A program made the position numbers and the translations under genes. From Acidovorax benzenivorans (GTDB lineage: Bacteria; Pseudomonadota; Gammaproteobacteria; Burkholderiales; Burkholderiaceae_C), in contig NZ_JAPCKI010000001.1 of assembly GCF_028680575.1 (NCBI RefSeq), positions 186,001-250,000 of the forward strand: a stretch of DNA of 64,000 bases, read 5' to 3'. Below are positions 25,398 through 34,034 of this stretch, one piece after another (position 1 is the stretch's first letter; every line of letters starts with the position of its first letter). The notes below the pieces were generated by a model. The model saw only the letters and a list, made by a program, of their open reading frames with translations, did no database searches and was not told the origin of the DNA.

Positions 25398-26402
25398 ATG
25401 CCCTACCCATCCCCCTGGACCCGCCGCACCTGGCTCAGCGCTGCCGCGCTGGCCGCCGCCACCGCCTGCACCGGCACCGCCGCCTGGGCGCAGGCCGCAT
25501 ACCCCAACAAGCCCATCAAGGTGGTGGTGCCCTTTGCCCCCGGCGGCGCCACCGATGTGCTGGCGCGTGTGCTGGCCGAGAAGATGGCCGTGGGCCTCGG
25601 CCAGCCGCTGGTCATCGACAACAAGCCCGGCGCCGCCGGCATCATCGGCACCGACGCCGTGGCCAAGGCCGCGCCCGATGGCTACACCCTGCTGCTGGGC
25701 CTGAGCAACTCCATGCTCACCAACCAGTTCCTGTACACCAAGCTGCCCTACAGCCCCGAGAAGGACATCGCGCCCATCTACCAGATCGCCATCGCGCCCC
25801 TGGTGCTGGTGGCCCACCCCAGCGTGCCGGTGGCCACCGGCCCCGAACTGCTGAAGTACATCGCCGCCAACAAAGGCAAGGTGGCCTACGGCTCGTACGG
25901 CACGGGCGCCTACCCGCACCTGGCCGGCGCGTACATGAGCCAGTCGCAGAACGCCGACATGAGCCACGTGGCCTACCGGGGCGAGGCGCCCATGGTGCAG
26001 GACCTGCTGGGCGGGCAAATCCAGATAGCTTTTGCCAGCGCACTGCAGGTCAAGGCGCACATCGACGCCGGCAAGCTCAAGGCCATTGGCGTAAGCGGCG
26101 AGCGCCGCATGGGCACGCTGCCCAACGTGCCCACGCTGGGCGAACAGGGCCTGAACGACGAGGCCTACCGCGTGGCGGGCTGGCTGGCGTTTGGAGCCCC
26201 CGCAGGCACACCGCCCGCCATCCTGGAGCGCGTTGCGGCCGAGGTGCGCAAAGCCACCGAGCATCCCGATGTGGCCCAGCGCATCACGGCCATGGGCTTT
26301 GACGTGCAAAAGAGCTCACCGGCTTTGTTCACCGCGGCCATGAACAAGGAGCGCCCGGTGTGGGAGCGGCTGATCAAGGCATCTGGCGCAAGACTTGACT
26401 GA
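25398..26402 (+). CDS. Bug-type tripartite tricarboxylate solute-binding protein
   Basis: A 334-residue periplasmic binding protein of the Bug family. The signal peptide has twin arginine-like residues (RRTW) and ends AAWAQ. The mature protein starts AYPNKPIKVVVPFAPGGATDV, the family hallmark, and includes NKPGAAGIIGTDAVAKAAPDGYTL. Such proteins capture carboxylates for TctAB carriers; no carrier is encoded here. CCGGAGA precedes the ATG. It is probably co-transcribed with the acyl-CoA ligase. Confidence 0.92.
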   Translation: MPYPSPWTRRTWLSAAALAAATACTGTAAWAQAAYPNKPIKVVVPFAPGGATDVLARVLAEKMAVGLGQPLVIDNKPGAAGIIGTDAVAKAAPDGYTLLLGLSNSMLTNQFLYTKLPYSPEKDIAPIYQIAIAPLVLVAHPSVPVATGPELLKYIAANKGKVAYGSYGTGAYPHLAGAYMSQSQNADMSHVAYRGEAPMVQDLLGGQIQIAFASALQVKAHIDAGKLKAIGVSGERRMGTLPNVPTLGEQGLNDEAYRVAGWLAFGAPAGTPPAILERVAAEVRKATEHPDVAQRITAMGFDVQKSSPALFTAAMNKERPVWERLIKASGARLD

Positions 26403-26484
26403 CCCCCTGAGGCGCTGCGCGCCTTCCCCCTGAAGGGGGACGCCGCCAGCGCGGCAGGGCGGCCCTTGCGCGGCGGCACTGGCA
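26403..26484. repeat. REP-like element with CCCCCT/AGGGGG hairpin
   Basis: It begins with CCCCCTGAGGCGC right after the Bug stop, contains the hairpin CCCCCTGAAGGGGG, and ends GGGCGGCCCTTGCGCGGC. The same parts in the same order occur at 39946-40050, and a shorter relative is at 32911. It may act as a two-way terminator between the convergent genes. Confidence 0.6.
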
Positions 26485-26513
26485 TGGCGCCGTGCCAACC
26501 CTTGCACAAAAAA

Positions 26514-26560
26514 CAGGCTATAGCGCTTGTTTAACAAGCACCAATAGCTGTCATTTTTGC
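26514..26560 (-). repeat. Partial dispersed element overlapping the aacS stop
   Basis: TATAGCGCTTG, ACAAGCACC and AATAGCTGTCATTTTT align with the second half of the copy at 55891. The last codons and the stop of aacS (26551) fall inside it. Confidence 0.5.
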
Positions 26561-28623
26561 AGCATGCTCACGCGCTGCGCCGCAAACGCCACATACCAGT
26601 CCAGGCACCCCGGGTTGGCCATCGCGTCCTTGTTCACCACCTTCTCGATGGGTTGGCCCAGCAGCAGCTTTTTGATGGGCAGCTCCTGCTTTTTGCCGCT
26701 CAAGGTGCGCGGCACCTCGGCCACCACAAAGATGTCGTCGGGCACAAAACGTGGGCTCAGCGCTGTGCGAATGGCTGCGTTGATGCGCGCGCGCAGGGCC
26801 TCATCCAGCGCGTAGCCAGGGCGCAGCACCACAAACAGCGGCATGTAGCTCTCGCGGCCCAGGTATTCCAGGTCCACCACCAGGCTGTCGAGCACCTCGG
26901 GCAGCGACTCGACCGCGCTGTAGATCTCGCTCGTGCCCATGCGCAGGCCGTGGCGGTTGATGGTGGCGTCGCTGCGGCCATAGATCACGCAGCCGCCGTT
27001 GGCACCGATCTTGAGCCAGTCGCCATGTCTCCACACCGCACCCATGCTCGCGGGGCCGTCGCCACCGCCCGGCTGGCGGCCATGGCCTGCGGGGTACATG
27101 TCGAAATAGCTCGACAGGTAGCGCGAGCCATCCTTGTCGCCCCACAGGTACAAAGGCATCGACGGAATCGGCTGTGCGCACACCAGCTCGCCCACCGCAT
27201 CCTGCACGGGGCGGCCCTCGGCGTCCCACGACTCCACGGCCGCGCCCAGCATGCGGCATTGCATCTCGCCGGGCACCTGGGGCATCTCGCGGTTGCCGCC
27301 GATGAAGGCGCCGCAAAAGTCGGTGCCGCCCGAGATGTTGTTCCACCAGATATCCGGGGTTCCGATGGCCTCGAACTGCGCCGTGCCCCACTCCTGCACC
27401 TCGGGCGACAGCGGCGATCCGGTGGTGCCCAGCGCGCGGATGCGGCTCAGGTCGCCATAGTCCTTGAGCGTGATGCCCGCCTTCATGCAGTTGGCAAAAA
27501 ACGCCGCGCCCGCACCGAAGAAGGTCACGCCCGTCTCGGCCGCAAAGCGCCACAGCACGCCCCAGTCGGGGTGGTCCTTGCTGCCGCCGGGGTTGCCGTC
27601 GTAGATCACGCAGGTGGTGCCCGACAGCAGGCCGCTGAGCTGCGCGTTCCACATCACCCAGCCGGTGGAGCTGTACCAGTGGTAGCGCTCGCCAAAGCTG
27701 TTGGGCTCGTAGCTGCAGCCGATATCGTTGTGCAGCACCTTGAGCTGCAGCGCCACCAGCACCGTGCCGCCATGGCCGTGCACGATGGGCTTGGGCAAGC
27801 CGGTGGTGCCGCTGGAGTAGACGATCCACAGGGGGTGGTCAAACGGCAGCCACATCGGTTCAAACGCTGCAGTTTCCGCATCATTTTGTGCTGTAGCGCT
27901 TGTCCAGCTTGCCCAACCAGCTATCGAAACAGAAGCGTCCAGATTACCCAGCAGCACCGCGTGCTGCACGCTGGGCAGGGCCTCGCGCAGCTCGGCCAGC
28001 ACGGGGCGGCGGTCGTGGTCGCGGCCACCGTAGCTCACGCCGTCCACGCCGATCAGCACCTTGGGCTCGATCTGGCGGAAGCGATCAAGCACCGCATGGG
28101 TGCCCATGTCGGGCGCGCAGATGCTCCACACGCCGCCAATGCTCACCGTGGCCAGGAAGGCGATCATGGCCTCGGGCACGTTGGGCAGGTAGGCGGCCAC
28201 GCGGTCGCCGGGCTGGATGCCCTGGGCCTTGAGGTGCAGCGCCAGCGACGCGACCTGGCGGCGCAGCTCGGGCCAGCTCAGCTCGCGGTGCTGTCCTTTT
28301 TCGTTGCGGCTGATGATGGCGGGCAGGCCAGCGGCGTGTGCGGCATCCACATGCCGCAGCGCCTGGCGCGCGTAATTGACCTGGGCGCCGGGGAACCACA
28401 ACGCGCCGGGCATGGTGTTTTTGGCCAGCACGGCGGAATGGGGGGTGGGCGACTCCAGCTTGAAGTAGTCCCAAACGCTTTGCCAGAAGGCATCGAGCTC
28501 GGTGGTGGACCAGCGCCACAGTGCGTCGTAGCTGTCGAACTGCAGTCCGCGGGTGTCGCGCAGCCAGTTCTGGTACAGACGGATCTGGGGAATGAACGGT
28601 GGGGGTTTTTGTGTTGTCTCCAT
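26551..28623 (-). CDS. aacS: Acetoacetyl-CoA synthetase
   Basis: A 690-residue AMP-forming ligase that activates acetoacetate to acetoacetyl-CoA, linking ketone-body or polyhydroxybutyrate breakdown to central metabolism. Visible parts are the N-terminal cap YQNWLRDTRGLQFDSYDALWRWS (in the family position), the P-loop-like YSSGTTGLPKPIVHGHGG (about residues 270-287), the GTTGSPLSP adenylate segment, WWNNISGGTDFCGAF, and the C-terminal lysine region SGKKQELPIKK. Residues about 230-250 (SVSIAGWASWTSATAQNDAE) derive from a dispersed repeat copy. The ATG at 28623 gives the usual family N-terminus. It is divergent from a BCCT transporter. Confidence 0.94.
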   Translation of the reverse strand: METTQKPPPFIPQIRLYQNWLRDTRGLQFDSYDALWRWSTTELDAFWQSVWDYFKLESPTPHSAVLAKNTMPGALWFPGAQVNYARQALRHVDAAHAAGLPAIISRNEKGQHRELSWPELRRQVASLALHLKAQGIQPGDRVAAYLPNVPEAMIAFLATVSIGGVWSICAPDMGTHAVLDRFRQIEPKVLIGVDGVSYGGRDHDRRPVLAELREALPSVQHAVLLGNLDASVSIAGWASWTSATAQNDAETAAFEPMWLPFDHPLWIVYSSGTTGLPKPIVHGHGGTVLVALQLKVLHNDIGCSYEPNSFGERYHWYSSTGWVMWNAQLSGLLSGTTCVIYDGNPGGSKDHPDWGVLWRFAAETGVTFFGAGAAFFANCMKAGITLKDYGDLSRIRALGTTGSPLSPEVQEWGTAQFEAIGTPDIWWNNISGGTDFCGAFIGGNREMPQVPGEMQCRMLGAAVESWDAEGRPVQDAVGELVCAQPIPSMPLYLWGDKDGSRYLSSYFDMYPAGHGRQPGGGDGPASMGAVWRHGDWLKIGANGGCVIYGRSDATINRHGLRMGTSEIYSAVESLPEVLDSLVVDLEYLGRESYMPLFVVLRPGYALDEALRARINAAIRTALSPRFVPDDIFVVAEVPRTLSGKKQELPIKKLLLGQPIEKVVNKDAMANPGCLDWYVAFAAQRVSMLQK
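27875..27935 (-). repeat. Dispersed ~65-bp element inside aacS
   Basis: On the minus strand it reads TTTCGATAGCTGG, then GGACAAGCGCTACAGC and ACAAAATGA, aligning with the copies at 55891 and 26514. It is read in frame through aacS. Confidence 0.55.
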
Positions 28624-29090
28624 GGCGACGCAGCGTACCAGCGTGCCCGCAGACTGACCATGCCGGGCCGTCCCCGAATTGACAGCATGCATAGCATCCC
28701 TGTGCTTGACTGCGGTATTTCCATCGGTCGCCAACGCCGGTTGCCTACACTTGCGGGCTTCTCCTGTCTGCGCACAGCCCCTTGGCTGCCGGTTTTTTTG
28801 TTGAATCGGCACGGTGCAGATGTCTTGCCTTGCCGCGCCGCCGTGCGCGCATCGGCTTTGGGCCCACCTTCCCGCCCCAGCGCGCGACGTGTGGCCCACC
28901 CTTCGTGATGTGCAACAGCACGCAACCCGTGCTGTCTTTTTAAGCCCCGCGTTCAACGCCAGCGCCATGAGCGCCATCAACATGCGCGCGGCGGCTTGTG
29001 TTCTTTCGCCTTTTGGCGCTTCATGGCGGCCACGGGCGCGGTAGACACGGTGTGCGCATCCCTTTTTTGATCTTCCAGAAAGGTGATCCC
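28624..29090. promoter_or_regulatory. 467-base divergent region between aacS and the BCCT gene
   Basis: No gene is supported here. It must hold the promoters of both flanking genes. A TTGACT box lies near 28711. I see no strong terminator or palindrome. Confidence 0.4.
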
Positions 29091-30671
29091 ATGGAACTTC
29101 TGATCTCGGCGGGCCTGATCCTCGTCATCGTGCTGTGGGGCGTAATGGCCCCCAGCACTCTGGGCGCCGTGTTCGACACGGCGCTGGCCTCCATCACTCG
29201 CAACTTTGGCTGGTTCTACCTGTGGGTGGTGTTGGGGCTGGTGGTCATGGCGCTCATCCTGGCGTTCAGCCGCTACGGCGACCTGAAGCTGGGCCAGGAG
29301 GACGATGAGCCCGAATTCTCCATCGCTGCCTGGTTTGCCATGCTGTTTGCCGCAGGCATGGGCATTGGGCTGGTGTTCTGGGGCGTGGCAGAGCCCATCT
29401 CGCACTACGGCACGCCGCCCCCCGGCATCTTGCCCAACACGCCGGAGGCCGCCAACGCCGCCATGCGCTACAGCTTCTTTCACTGGGGGCTGCACCCCTG
29501 GGCGGTGTACAGCATCGTGGCGCTGGCGATCGCATTTTTTCAGTTCCGCAAAGGCTGCTCGGCGCTTGTCAGTACCGCGGTGATGGCCCTGCCCTGGGCA
29601 CCGCTGCGGCGCATTGGCCCACTGGTGAACATCCTGGCCGTGATCGCCACCGCTTTTGGCGTGGCTGCCTCCCTGGGCATGGGCGCGCTGCAGATCAACA
29701 GTGGGCTGCACGTGGCCTTCGGGCTGCCGGTGGGGGCGGCCTCGCAGGTGGGCATCATTGTGGTGACCACGATGCTGTTTCTGGCGTCGGCGGTGACGGG
29801 CGTGTCCCGAGGCATCAAATGGCTGTCCAGCATCAATCTCGTGATGGCAGCCGGGCTGGCGCTGGCGGTGTTTGTGCTGGGCCCCACCGTGGCCATCATC
29901 GACACCTTCACCAACACGCTGGGCAGCTACCTCACCGAGTTTGTGCGCATGAGCCTGCGCATGACCCCTTTCCGCGAAAGCAGCTGGGTGGGCGGGTGGA
30001 CCGTGTTTTACTGGGCGTGGTGGGTGAGCTGGTCGCCGTTTGTGGGCCTGTTCATCGCACGTGTTTCGCGCGGGCGCACGATTCGCGAGTTCATTCTGGG
30101 CACCGTGCTGGCACCCACGCTGGCAGCGTTTGTATGGTTTTCGGTATTTGGCGGCACGGCGCTGCACATGGAGATCATGCAGGGCATCCCACTGGCCGAG
30201 GCCGTCAAGGCCGATGTCTCCACAGCTCTGTTCGCCATGTTCCACGCGCTGCCCTGGGGCGCTGTCATGTCGTTCGTGGCCACGGTGCTGGTACTGGTGT
30301 TCTTCGTCACCTCGGGCGACTCGGCCACGCTGGTGCTGGGCATGATGAGCACGGGCGGGCAGGAGAACCCGTCCGCGCGCGTCAAGATCACCTGGGGCGT
30401 GCTGGTGTCGGGCATCGCCATCAGCCTGCTGCTGGCCGGCGGCGTGAAGGCGGTGCAGACCGCCACCATCGTGTTTGCCCTGCCGTTCACGGGCGTCATC
30501 TTGCTGATGGCACTGGCGCTGTGGCGTGGCGTGAAGGCCGACTGGGAAGACGATGAGCGCCGCGACCGCGCCCTGCGCAGGCGCATGCGCGAAATGGTGG
30601 ACCCATCGCCTGCCTCGGCACAACCACCCGGCACGGACACCCTCACGACCAAGCGATCAGCCCCACGGTAG
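29091..30671 (+). CDS. BCCT family transporter
   Basis: A 526-residue inner-membrane carrier of the betaine/carnitine/choline family with twelve predicted spans. Family signatures include GMGIGLVFWGVAEPISHY (about residues 84-101), FFHWGLHPWAVYSIV, and the tryptophan-rich block WTVFYWAWWVSWSPFVGL with RVSRGRTIREF. It imports quaternary amines with Na+ or H+, for osmoprotection or catabolism. AAGGTGA precedes the ATG at 29091. It is divergent from aacS, and a perfect stem follows the stop. Confidence 0.92.
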   Translation: MELLISAGLILVIVLWGVMAPSTLGAVFDTALASITRNFGWFYLWVVLGLVVMALILAFSRYGDLKLGQEDDEPEFSIAAWFAMLFAAGMGIGLVFWGVAEPISHYGTPPPGILPNTPEAANAAMRYSFFHWGLHPWAVYSIVALAIAFFQFRKGCSALVSTAVMALPWAPLRRIGPLVNILAVIATAFGVAASLGMGALQINSGLHVAFGLPVGAASQVGIIVVTTMLFLASAVTGVSRGIKWLSSINLVMAAGLALAVFVLGPTVAIIDTFTNTLGSYLTEFVRMSLRMTPFRESSWVGGWTVFYWAWWVSWSPFVGLFIARVSRGRTIREFILGTVLAPTLAAFVWFSVFGGTALHMEIMQGIPLAEAVKADVSTALFAMFHALPWGAVMSFVATVLVLVFFVTSGDSATLVLGMMSTGGQENPSARVKITWGVLVSGIAISLLLAGGVKAVQTATIVFALPFTGVILLMALALWRGVKADWEDDERRDRALRRRMREMVDPSPASAQPPGTDTLTTKRSAPR

Positions 30672-30677
30672 CGGGCG

Positions 30678-30704
30678 CAGCCCCGCACGGGGACTGCGGG
30701 GCTG
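30678..30704 (+). terminator. Hairpin after the BCCT gene
   Basis: CAGCCCCGCA and TGCGGGGCTG form a perfect 10-bp stem around a seven-base loop, seven bases after the stop. No T-run follows, so termination is likely inefficient or factor-assisted. Confidence 0.5.
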
Positions 30705-30930
30705 GCGAACAACGGGGCACCCCGGCGTTTCGCATGTTTTGTGCCGCCAGCGCTCGCCTGCTTTGTGTGGGTAGCTATAAAAAACAGAGTGACACAAAAG
30801 ACGCAGCCAGGGCGCGTGGGGGTGCGTCTATCATCCGCACCCACACCTGTGTCGCTGCGGCTGTACGGGCATGTTCAGCACCGCCCGTCCTGCAGCAACC
30901 GACCGCCCCCACCCCACGACGCCTCCTTCC

Positions 30931-31362
30931 ATGCAAATGCTCCTGTCCGCCTGGCCCGCCCTGGTCCTGTTATTGCCCGTGCTGTGGCTGGTGTCGGCCA
31001 TCGTGTTCCTGGCCAAAGGCAACCGGCGGGCGTTTGCGCAGCTGCTGGCCTTGCTGGCCTGCTTTCTGATTGGCGCGCTGCTGATGGAGTTCTTCACCTT
31101 CATGGGCGCCCTCATGGCCCGCTCGGGCAGCCAGCACGCTACGCCCGCGCTGGGCACCGGCACGCGCCAGTTGCTGGAGACCATTGCCAACCCGCGCTCC
31201 ATCACCGCGCCACCGCTGTCGCTGGCGGCTTTTGCGGCGTACAGCATCCCGGCGGGCTACCTGTGGCTGCTGGTCACCTGGGTGTTGCACCTGCGCGGCA
31301 AGAAGTCAGGCCCGGCCAAGAAGAAGTCCACCAAAACCCCGCGCAAGGCGGCCAAGGACTAA
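30931..31362 (+). CDS. Small membrane protein, unknown function
   Basis: A 143-residue protein with three predicted spans: about residues 5-25, 34-57 and, after a polar loop, 97-117. The cytosolic tail is lysine-rich (KKSGPAKKKSTKTPRKAAKD). I do not recognise a family. The ATG at 30931 puts the first span close to the N-terminus. It stands between the BCCT gene and ubiM, both more than 180 bases away, and a dispersed repeat follows it. Confidence 0.7.
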   Translation: MQMLLSAWPALVLLLPVLWLVSAIVFLAKGNRRAFAQLLALLACFLIGALLMEFFTFMGALMARSGSQHATPALGTGTRQLLETIANPRSITAPPLSLAAFAAYSIPAGYLWLLVTWVLHLRGKKSGPAKKKSTKTPRKAAKD

Positions 31363-31371
31363 TATGCAGGC

Positions 31372-31436
31372 ATACAAGCGTTTTGGCCATCAAGCGCTAG
31401 AACCATATGCCCGAGAAGCTATCAAATAGATAGCAC
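31372..31436 (-). repeat. Dispersed ~65-bp element, best-preserved copy
   Basis: On the minus strand it starts with the perfect hairpin GCTATC-TATTT-GATAGC, then GGGCATATGGTTCTAGCG and CTTGATGGCCAAAACGCTTG. It lies between the small membrane protein gene and ubiM and contains no gene. Confidence 0.65.
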
Positions 31437-31548
31437 AAAACGCCACGGCTTGATGCAGGGCAAACCCTGCCAGCACCCGCCCGCCCACAATGGCGCGCGG
31501 CCTCCCCGCCCCGGGGCAGGCGCTTTGTCACCCCGCATCCATCCAGCC

Positions 31549-32844
31549 ATGACCACACACCACAGCGACGTGCTCATCGTCGGCGCAGGCCCGGCGGGCC
31601 TGTCGCTGGCCATCTCCCTGGCGCAGGCCGGGTTCACCGCCACCGTGGTGGAGCAGCAGAGCGACAGCGCGCTGGCCGCGCCTGCGCCTGATGGCCGCGA
31701 GATCGCCCTCACCCACCCCAGCCGCGACACTTTGCAACGCCTGGGCACCTGGGCATTGCTGGCCGACCATGAGGTGGGCGCCATCAGCGAAGCGCAGGTG
31801 CACGACGGCCCGCTGGGGCAGCACAGTGCGCTGCAGCTGAACGCGGCCAGCGGCACCCACGGCGACGTTTCAGCCCCCGGCGCCTTGGGCTTTATCGTGC
31901 CCAACCACGCGCTGCGCCGCACGGCCTACGCCGAGGCGGCGCGCACGCCTGGGGTCCACCTCGTCACCAGCGCCCAGGTCACGCGCGTGGCCGCGCTGGC
32001 CGGGCATGCGGAGCTGGACTATGTCCCCACCAGTCCTGCAGGCGCGCCACCGGCTGTCAGCGCCCCGCCCCAGCGGCTGACCGCCCCGCTGCTGGTGGCC
32101 GCCGACAGCCGCTTTTCGGCCACGCGCCGCCAGCTGGGCCTGGGCGCGCAGATGACCGACTTTGGCCGCACCGTCATCGTCTGCCGCATGCGCCACGCAC
32201 TGCCCCACGGCGGTGTGGCACACGAGTGTTTTGGTTACGACCGCACGCTGGCCGTGCTGCCCCTGCCCAATGACCCCCAAGACGGGCACCCCTTGTGCTC
32301 GGTGGTGGTCACGGCGGGCGCGGCCGATGCGGCCGCGCTGATGGCAAAAAACCCCGAGGCCTTTGCCGCCCAGGTGCAGGCCCAGTTCAACGACCGGCTG
32401 GGCCCCATGGCGCTGGTGGGCGAACGCCACGCCTACCCGCTGGTGGCCGTGTATGCGCAGCGTTTTGCAGGCCACCGCTGCGCGCTGCTGGGCGACGCCG
32501 CCGTGGGCATGCACCCGGTCACGGCGCATGGCTACAACCTGGGGCTGGCGGGGGTGGAGCGGCTCACGGCCGCGCTGGTCAGCGCGCGCCAGCGGGGGCA
32601 GGACATTGGCAGCGCCGACGCGCTGGCCCCCTATGCCCAAGGCCACCACCGCCACGCCTGGCCCATCTACCAGGGCACCAACGCCATCGTGCGGCTGTAC
32701 ACCGACGCCCGCCCAGTGCCGCGCCTGCTCAGGCAACTGGTGCTGCAGGGCGCGCGCCGCCTGCCGCCGCTGCAGGCGGCCATCGTGGGCCAGCTTACGG
32801 GCAAGGCACCCCAATGGATGCGCGCACTGGCGCTCAGGCCGTAG
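31549..32844 (+). CDS. ubiM: FAD-dependent ubiquinone hydroxylase, UbiM-like
   Basis: A 431-residue class A flavoprotein monooxygenase of the UbiH/UbiF family, most like UbiM, which hydroxylates ring positions during ubiquinone synthesis. The N-terminal FAD motif is VLIVGAGPAGLSLAISLAQAG (in part). The GD motif is LLGDAAVGMHPVTAHGYNLGLAG (in part, about residues 315-337), and the glycine/tyrosine-rich spacing after it is typical of UbiM. The start at 31549 leads directly into the FAD fold. Single gene; an REP-like repeat follows. Confidence 0.85.
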   Translation: MTTHHSDVLIVGAGPAGLSLAISLAQAGFTATVVEQQSDSALAAPAPDGREIALTHPSRDTLQRLGTWALLADHEVGAISEAQVHDGPLGQHSALQLNAASGTHGDVSAPGALGFIVPNHALRRTAYAEAARTPGVHLVTSAQVTRVAALAGHAELDYVPTSPAGAPPAVSAPPQRLTAPLLVAADSRFSATRRQLGLGAQMTDFGRTVIVCRMRHALPHGGVAHECFGYDRTLAVLPLPNDPQDGHPLCSVVVTAGAADAAALMAKNPEAFAAQVQAQFNDRLGPMALVGERHAYPLVAVYAQRFAGHRCALLGDAAVGMHPVTAHGYNLGLAGVERLTAALVSARQRGQDIGSADALAPYAQGHHRHAWPIYQGTNAIVRLYTDARPVPRLLRQLVLQGARRLPPLQAAIVGQLTGKAPQWMRALALRP

Positions 32845-32910
32845 CCAACCTCTGCAACGGGCGCGCCCCACGCCCGCGCCACCGTGGAACTGGCTTTGTC
32901 AGGCCACGGG

Positions 32911-32957
32911 TGACGGCCCCCTCAGGGGGACGACGCGATGCGGCTCAGGGGGAGCCG
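32911..32957. repeat. Short REP-like copy (CCCCCT/AGGGGG)
   Basis: It contains the palindrome CCCCCTCAGGGGG and, 17 bases on, GGCTCAGGGGGAGCC. The stop codon and final residues of the methyltransferase gene at 32945 lie inside it. Confidence 0.5.
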
Positions 32958-33859
32958 TCCCTTACCCCCAGCGTGGCCAGGCCATACAGCGGCGCACCGA
33001 GCCAGGGGCGCCACAACATGTCCATGGCAATACCCGCCCAGCCATAGCCCTCCGCAACACTTTGCTCGCGCAGCAGCCGCAGGCGCGGGTGCACGGCCGC
33101 CAGCTCTGCCATGCGGCCCACGCCCCACCGAAACTCTGCACCCGTAGGCCCCACGCTGGCGTGGCGGGCCGCGCAACCCACGGCCTGGCGCGTCATCACG
33201 TCCAGCACCATGCGCGAGCCCGGCGGCGCGTGCTGCGCAAACTCGGCCAGCACGGCGTGCACTTGGGTGGGCTGCAGGTACATCAGCACGCCTTCGCACA
33301 CCAGCAGCACCGGCAATGCATTGCGCTGCACAGGCAGGCCCAGCCGCTGCCACCAGCCGGGTTGCGACAGGTCCAGATCGGCATGGCGCACGCGCGGGCA
33401 TGGCAGGGGTAACAGCGGCTTGCGCAGCGCCATCACTGCGGGCAGGTCCGCATCGAGCCACTGGTTGGCCCCCGTGTCCAGCCACTGAAAGTGGTGCGTG
33501 AGCCCACACCCCAGATTGACGCCCAGGGCCTGCGGATGCTCGGCAAAAAAGGCGCGCCCCGCCTCCTTGATGGCCCGGGTGCGCCACAGCACATGCAGCA
33601 CCGTGGGCAGGTCGTCCAGGGTGCTGTTCACATCGGCGCCCAGTTGGGTCAGCAACGCCTGGGCCACGGCGTCGTGGCAGTCGAGCCAGGGGAAATAGCG
33701 GCCCCCATGGGCACGCGCGGCCAACGGGATGAGCAAGGTGCTGGGCACGGGGGGCAGTTGTGCGCGCTGCAGCAGGCTGCCAGTGCGGCGGGGCGCACGC
33801 GCCGGTGGCGCAGGGCTGCGCGGCGATCGGGCTGTGCGTCGGGTGGGGGACTGCGGCAC
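32945..33859 (-). CDS. Class I SAM methyltransferase, leucine carboxyl methyltransferase-like
   Basis: A 304-residue protein of the Ppm/Tcmp family of SAM-dependent O-methyltransferases. The SAM motif is VNLGCGLTHHFQWLD, with VLLVCEGVLMYLQPTQV downstream and the N-terminal STLLIPLAARAHGG segment. The start is a GTG at 33859 with GGAGGAG six bases upstream, a far better ribosome site than the ATGs further out. The substrate is unknown; relatives methylate carboxyl groups of polyketides or proteins. The C-terminal codons fall in an REP-like repeat. Confidence 0.83.
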   Translation of the reverse strand: MPQSPTRRTARSPRSPAPPARAPRRTGSLLQRAQLPPVPSTLLIPLAARAHGGRYFPWLDCHDAVAQALLTQLGADVNSTLDDLPTVLHVLWRTRAIKEAGRAFFAEHPQALGVNLGCGLTHHFQWLDTGANQWLDADLPAVMALRKPLLPLPCPRVRHADLDLSQPGWWQRLGLPVQRNALPVLLVCEGVLMYLQPTQVHAVLAEFAQHAPPGSRMVLDVMTRQAVGCAARHASVGPTGAEFRWGVGRMAELAAVHPRLRLLREQSVAEGYGWAGIAMDMLWRPWLGAPLYGLATLGVRDGSP

Positions 33860-34034
33860 GGAGCGCTCCTCCAGTGGCAGCGGGCGCCACGGTTGCGTGG
33901 AATGCGGTGTGGCCCAGGGCGCAGGCCTCGCCCATTCTGAACGGTTTGCCCCAGTCTGTCGCGAATGGCCGCAGCGCATGCTGCGGTATGTCAATGCGCT
34001 GGCGGGGCTTGCCGCCCGCGAGGCGCTGAATTCT

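Noticed and set aside
23541..26309. A 922-codon open frame antisense to the acyl-CoA ligase and Bug genes
   Set aside because: It spans two well-supported genes and their gap, with low-complexity His/Gly/Val composition. This is a shadow of third-position GC.
28977..30623. A 548-codon open frame antisense to the BCCT gene
   Set aside because: Composition is dominated by His, Gln and Arg from the reverse of membrane-protein codons. The BCCT gene is certain.
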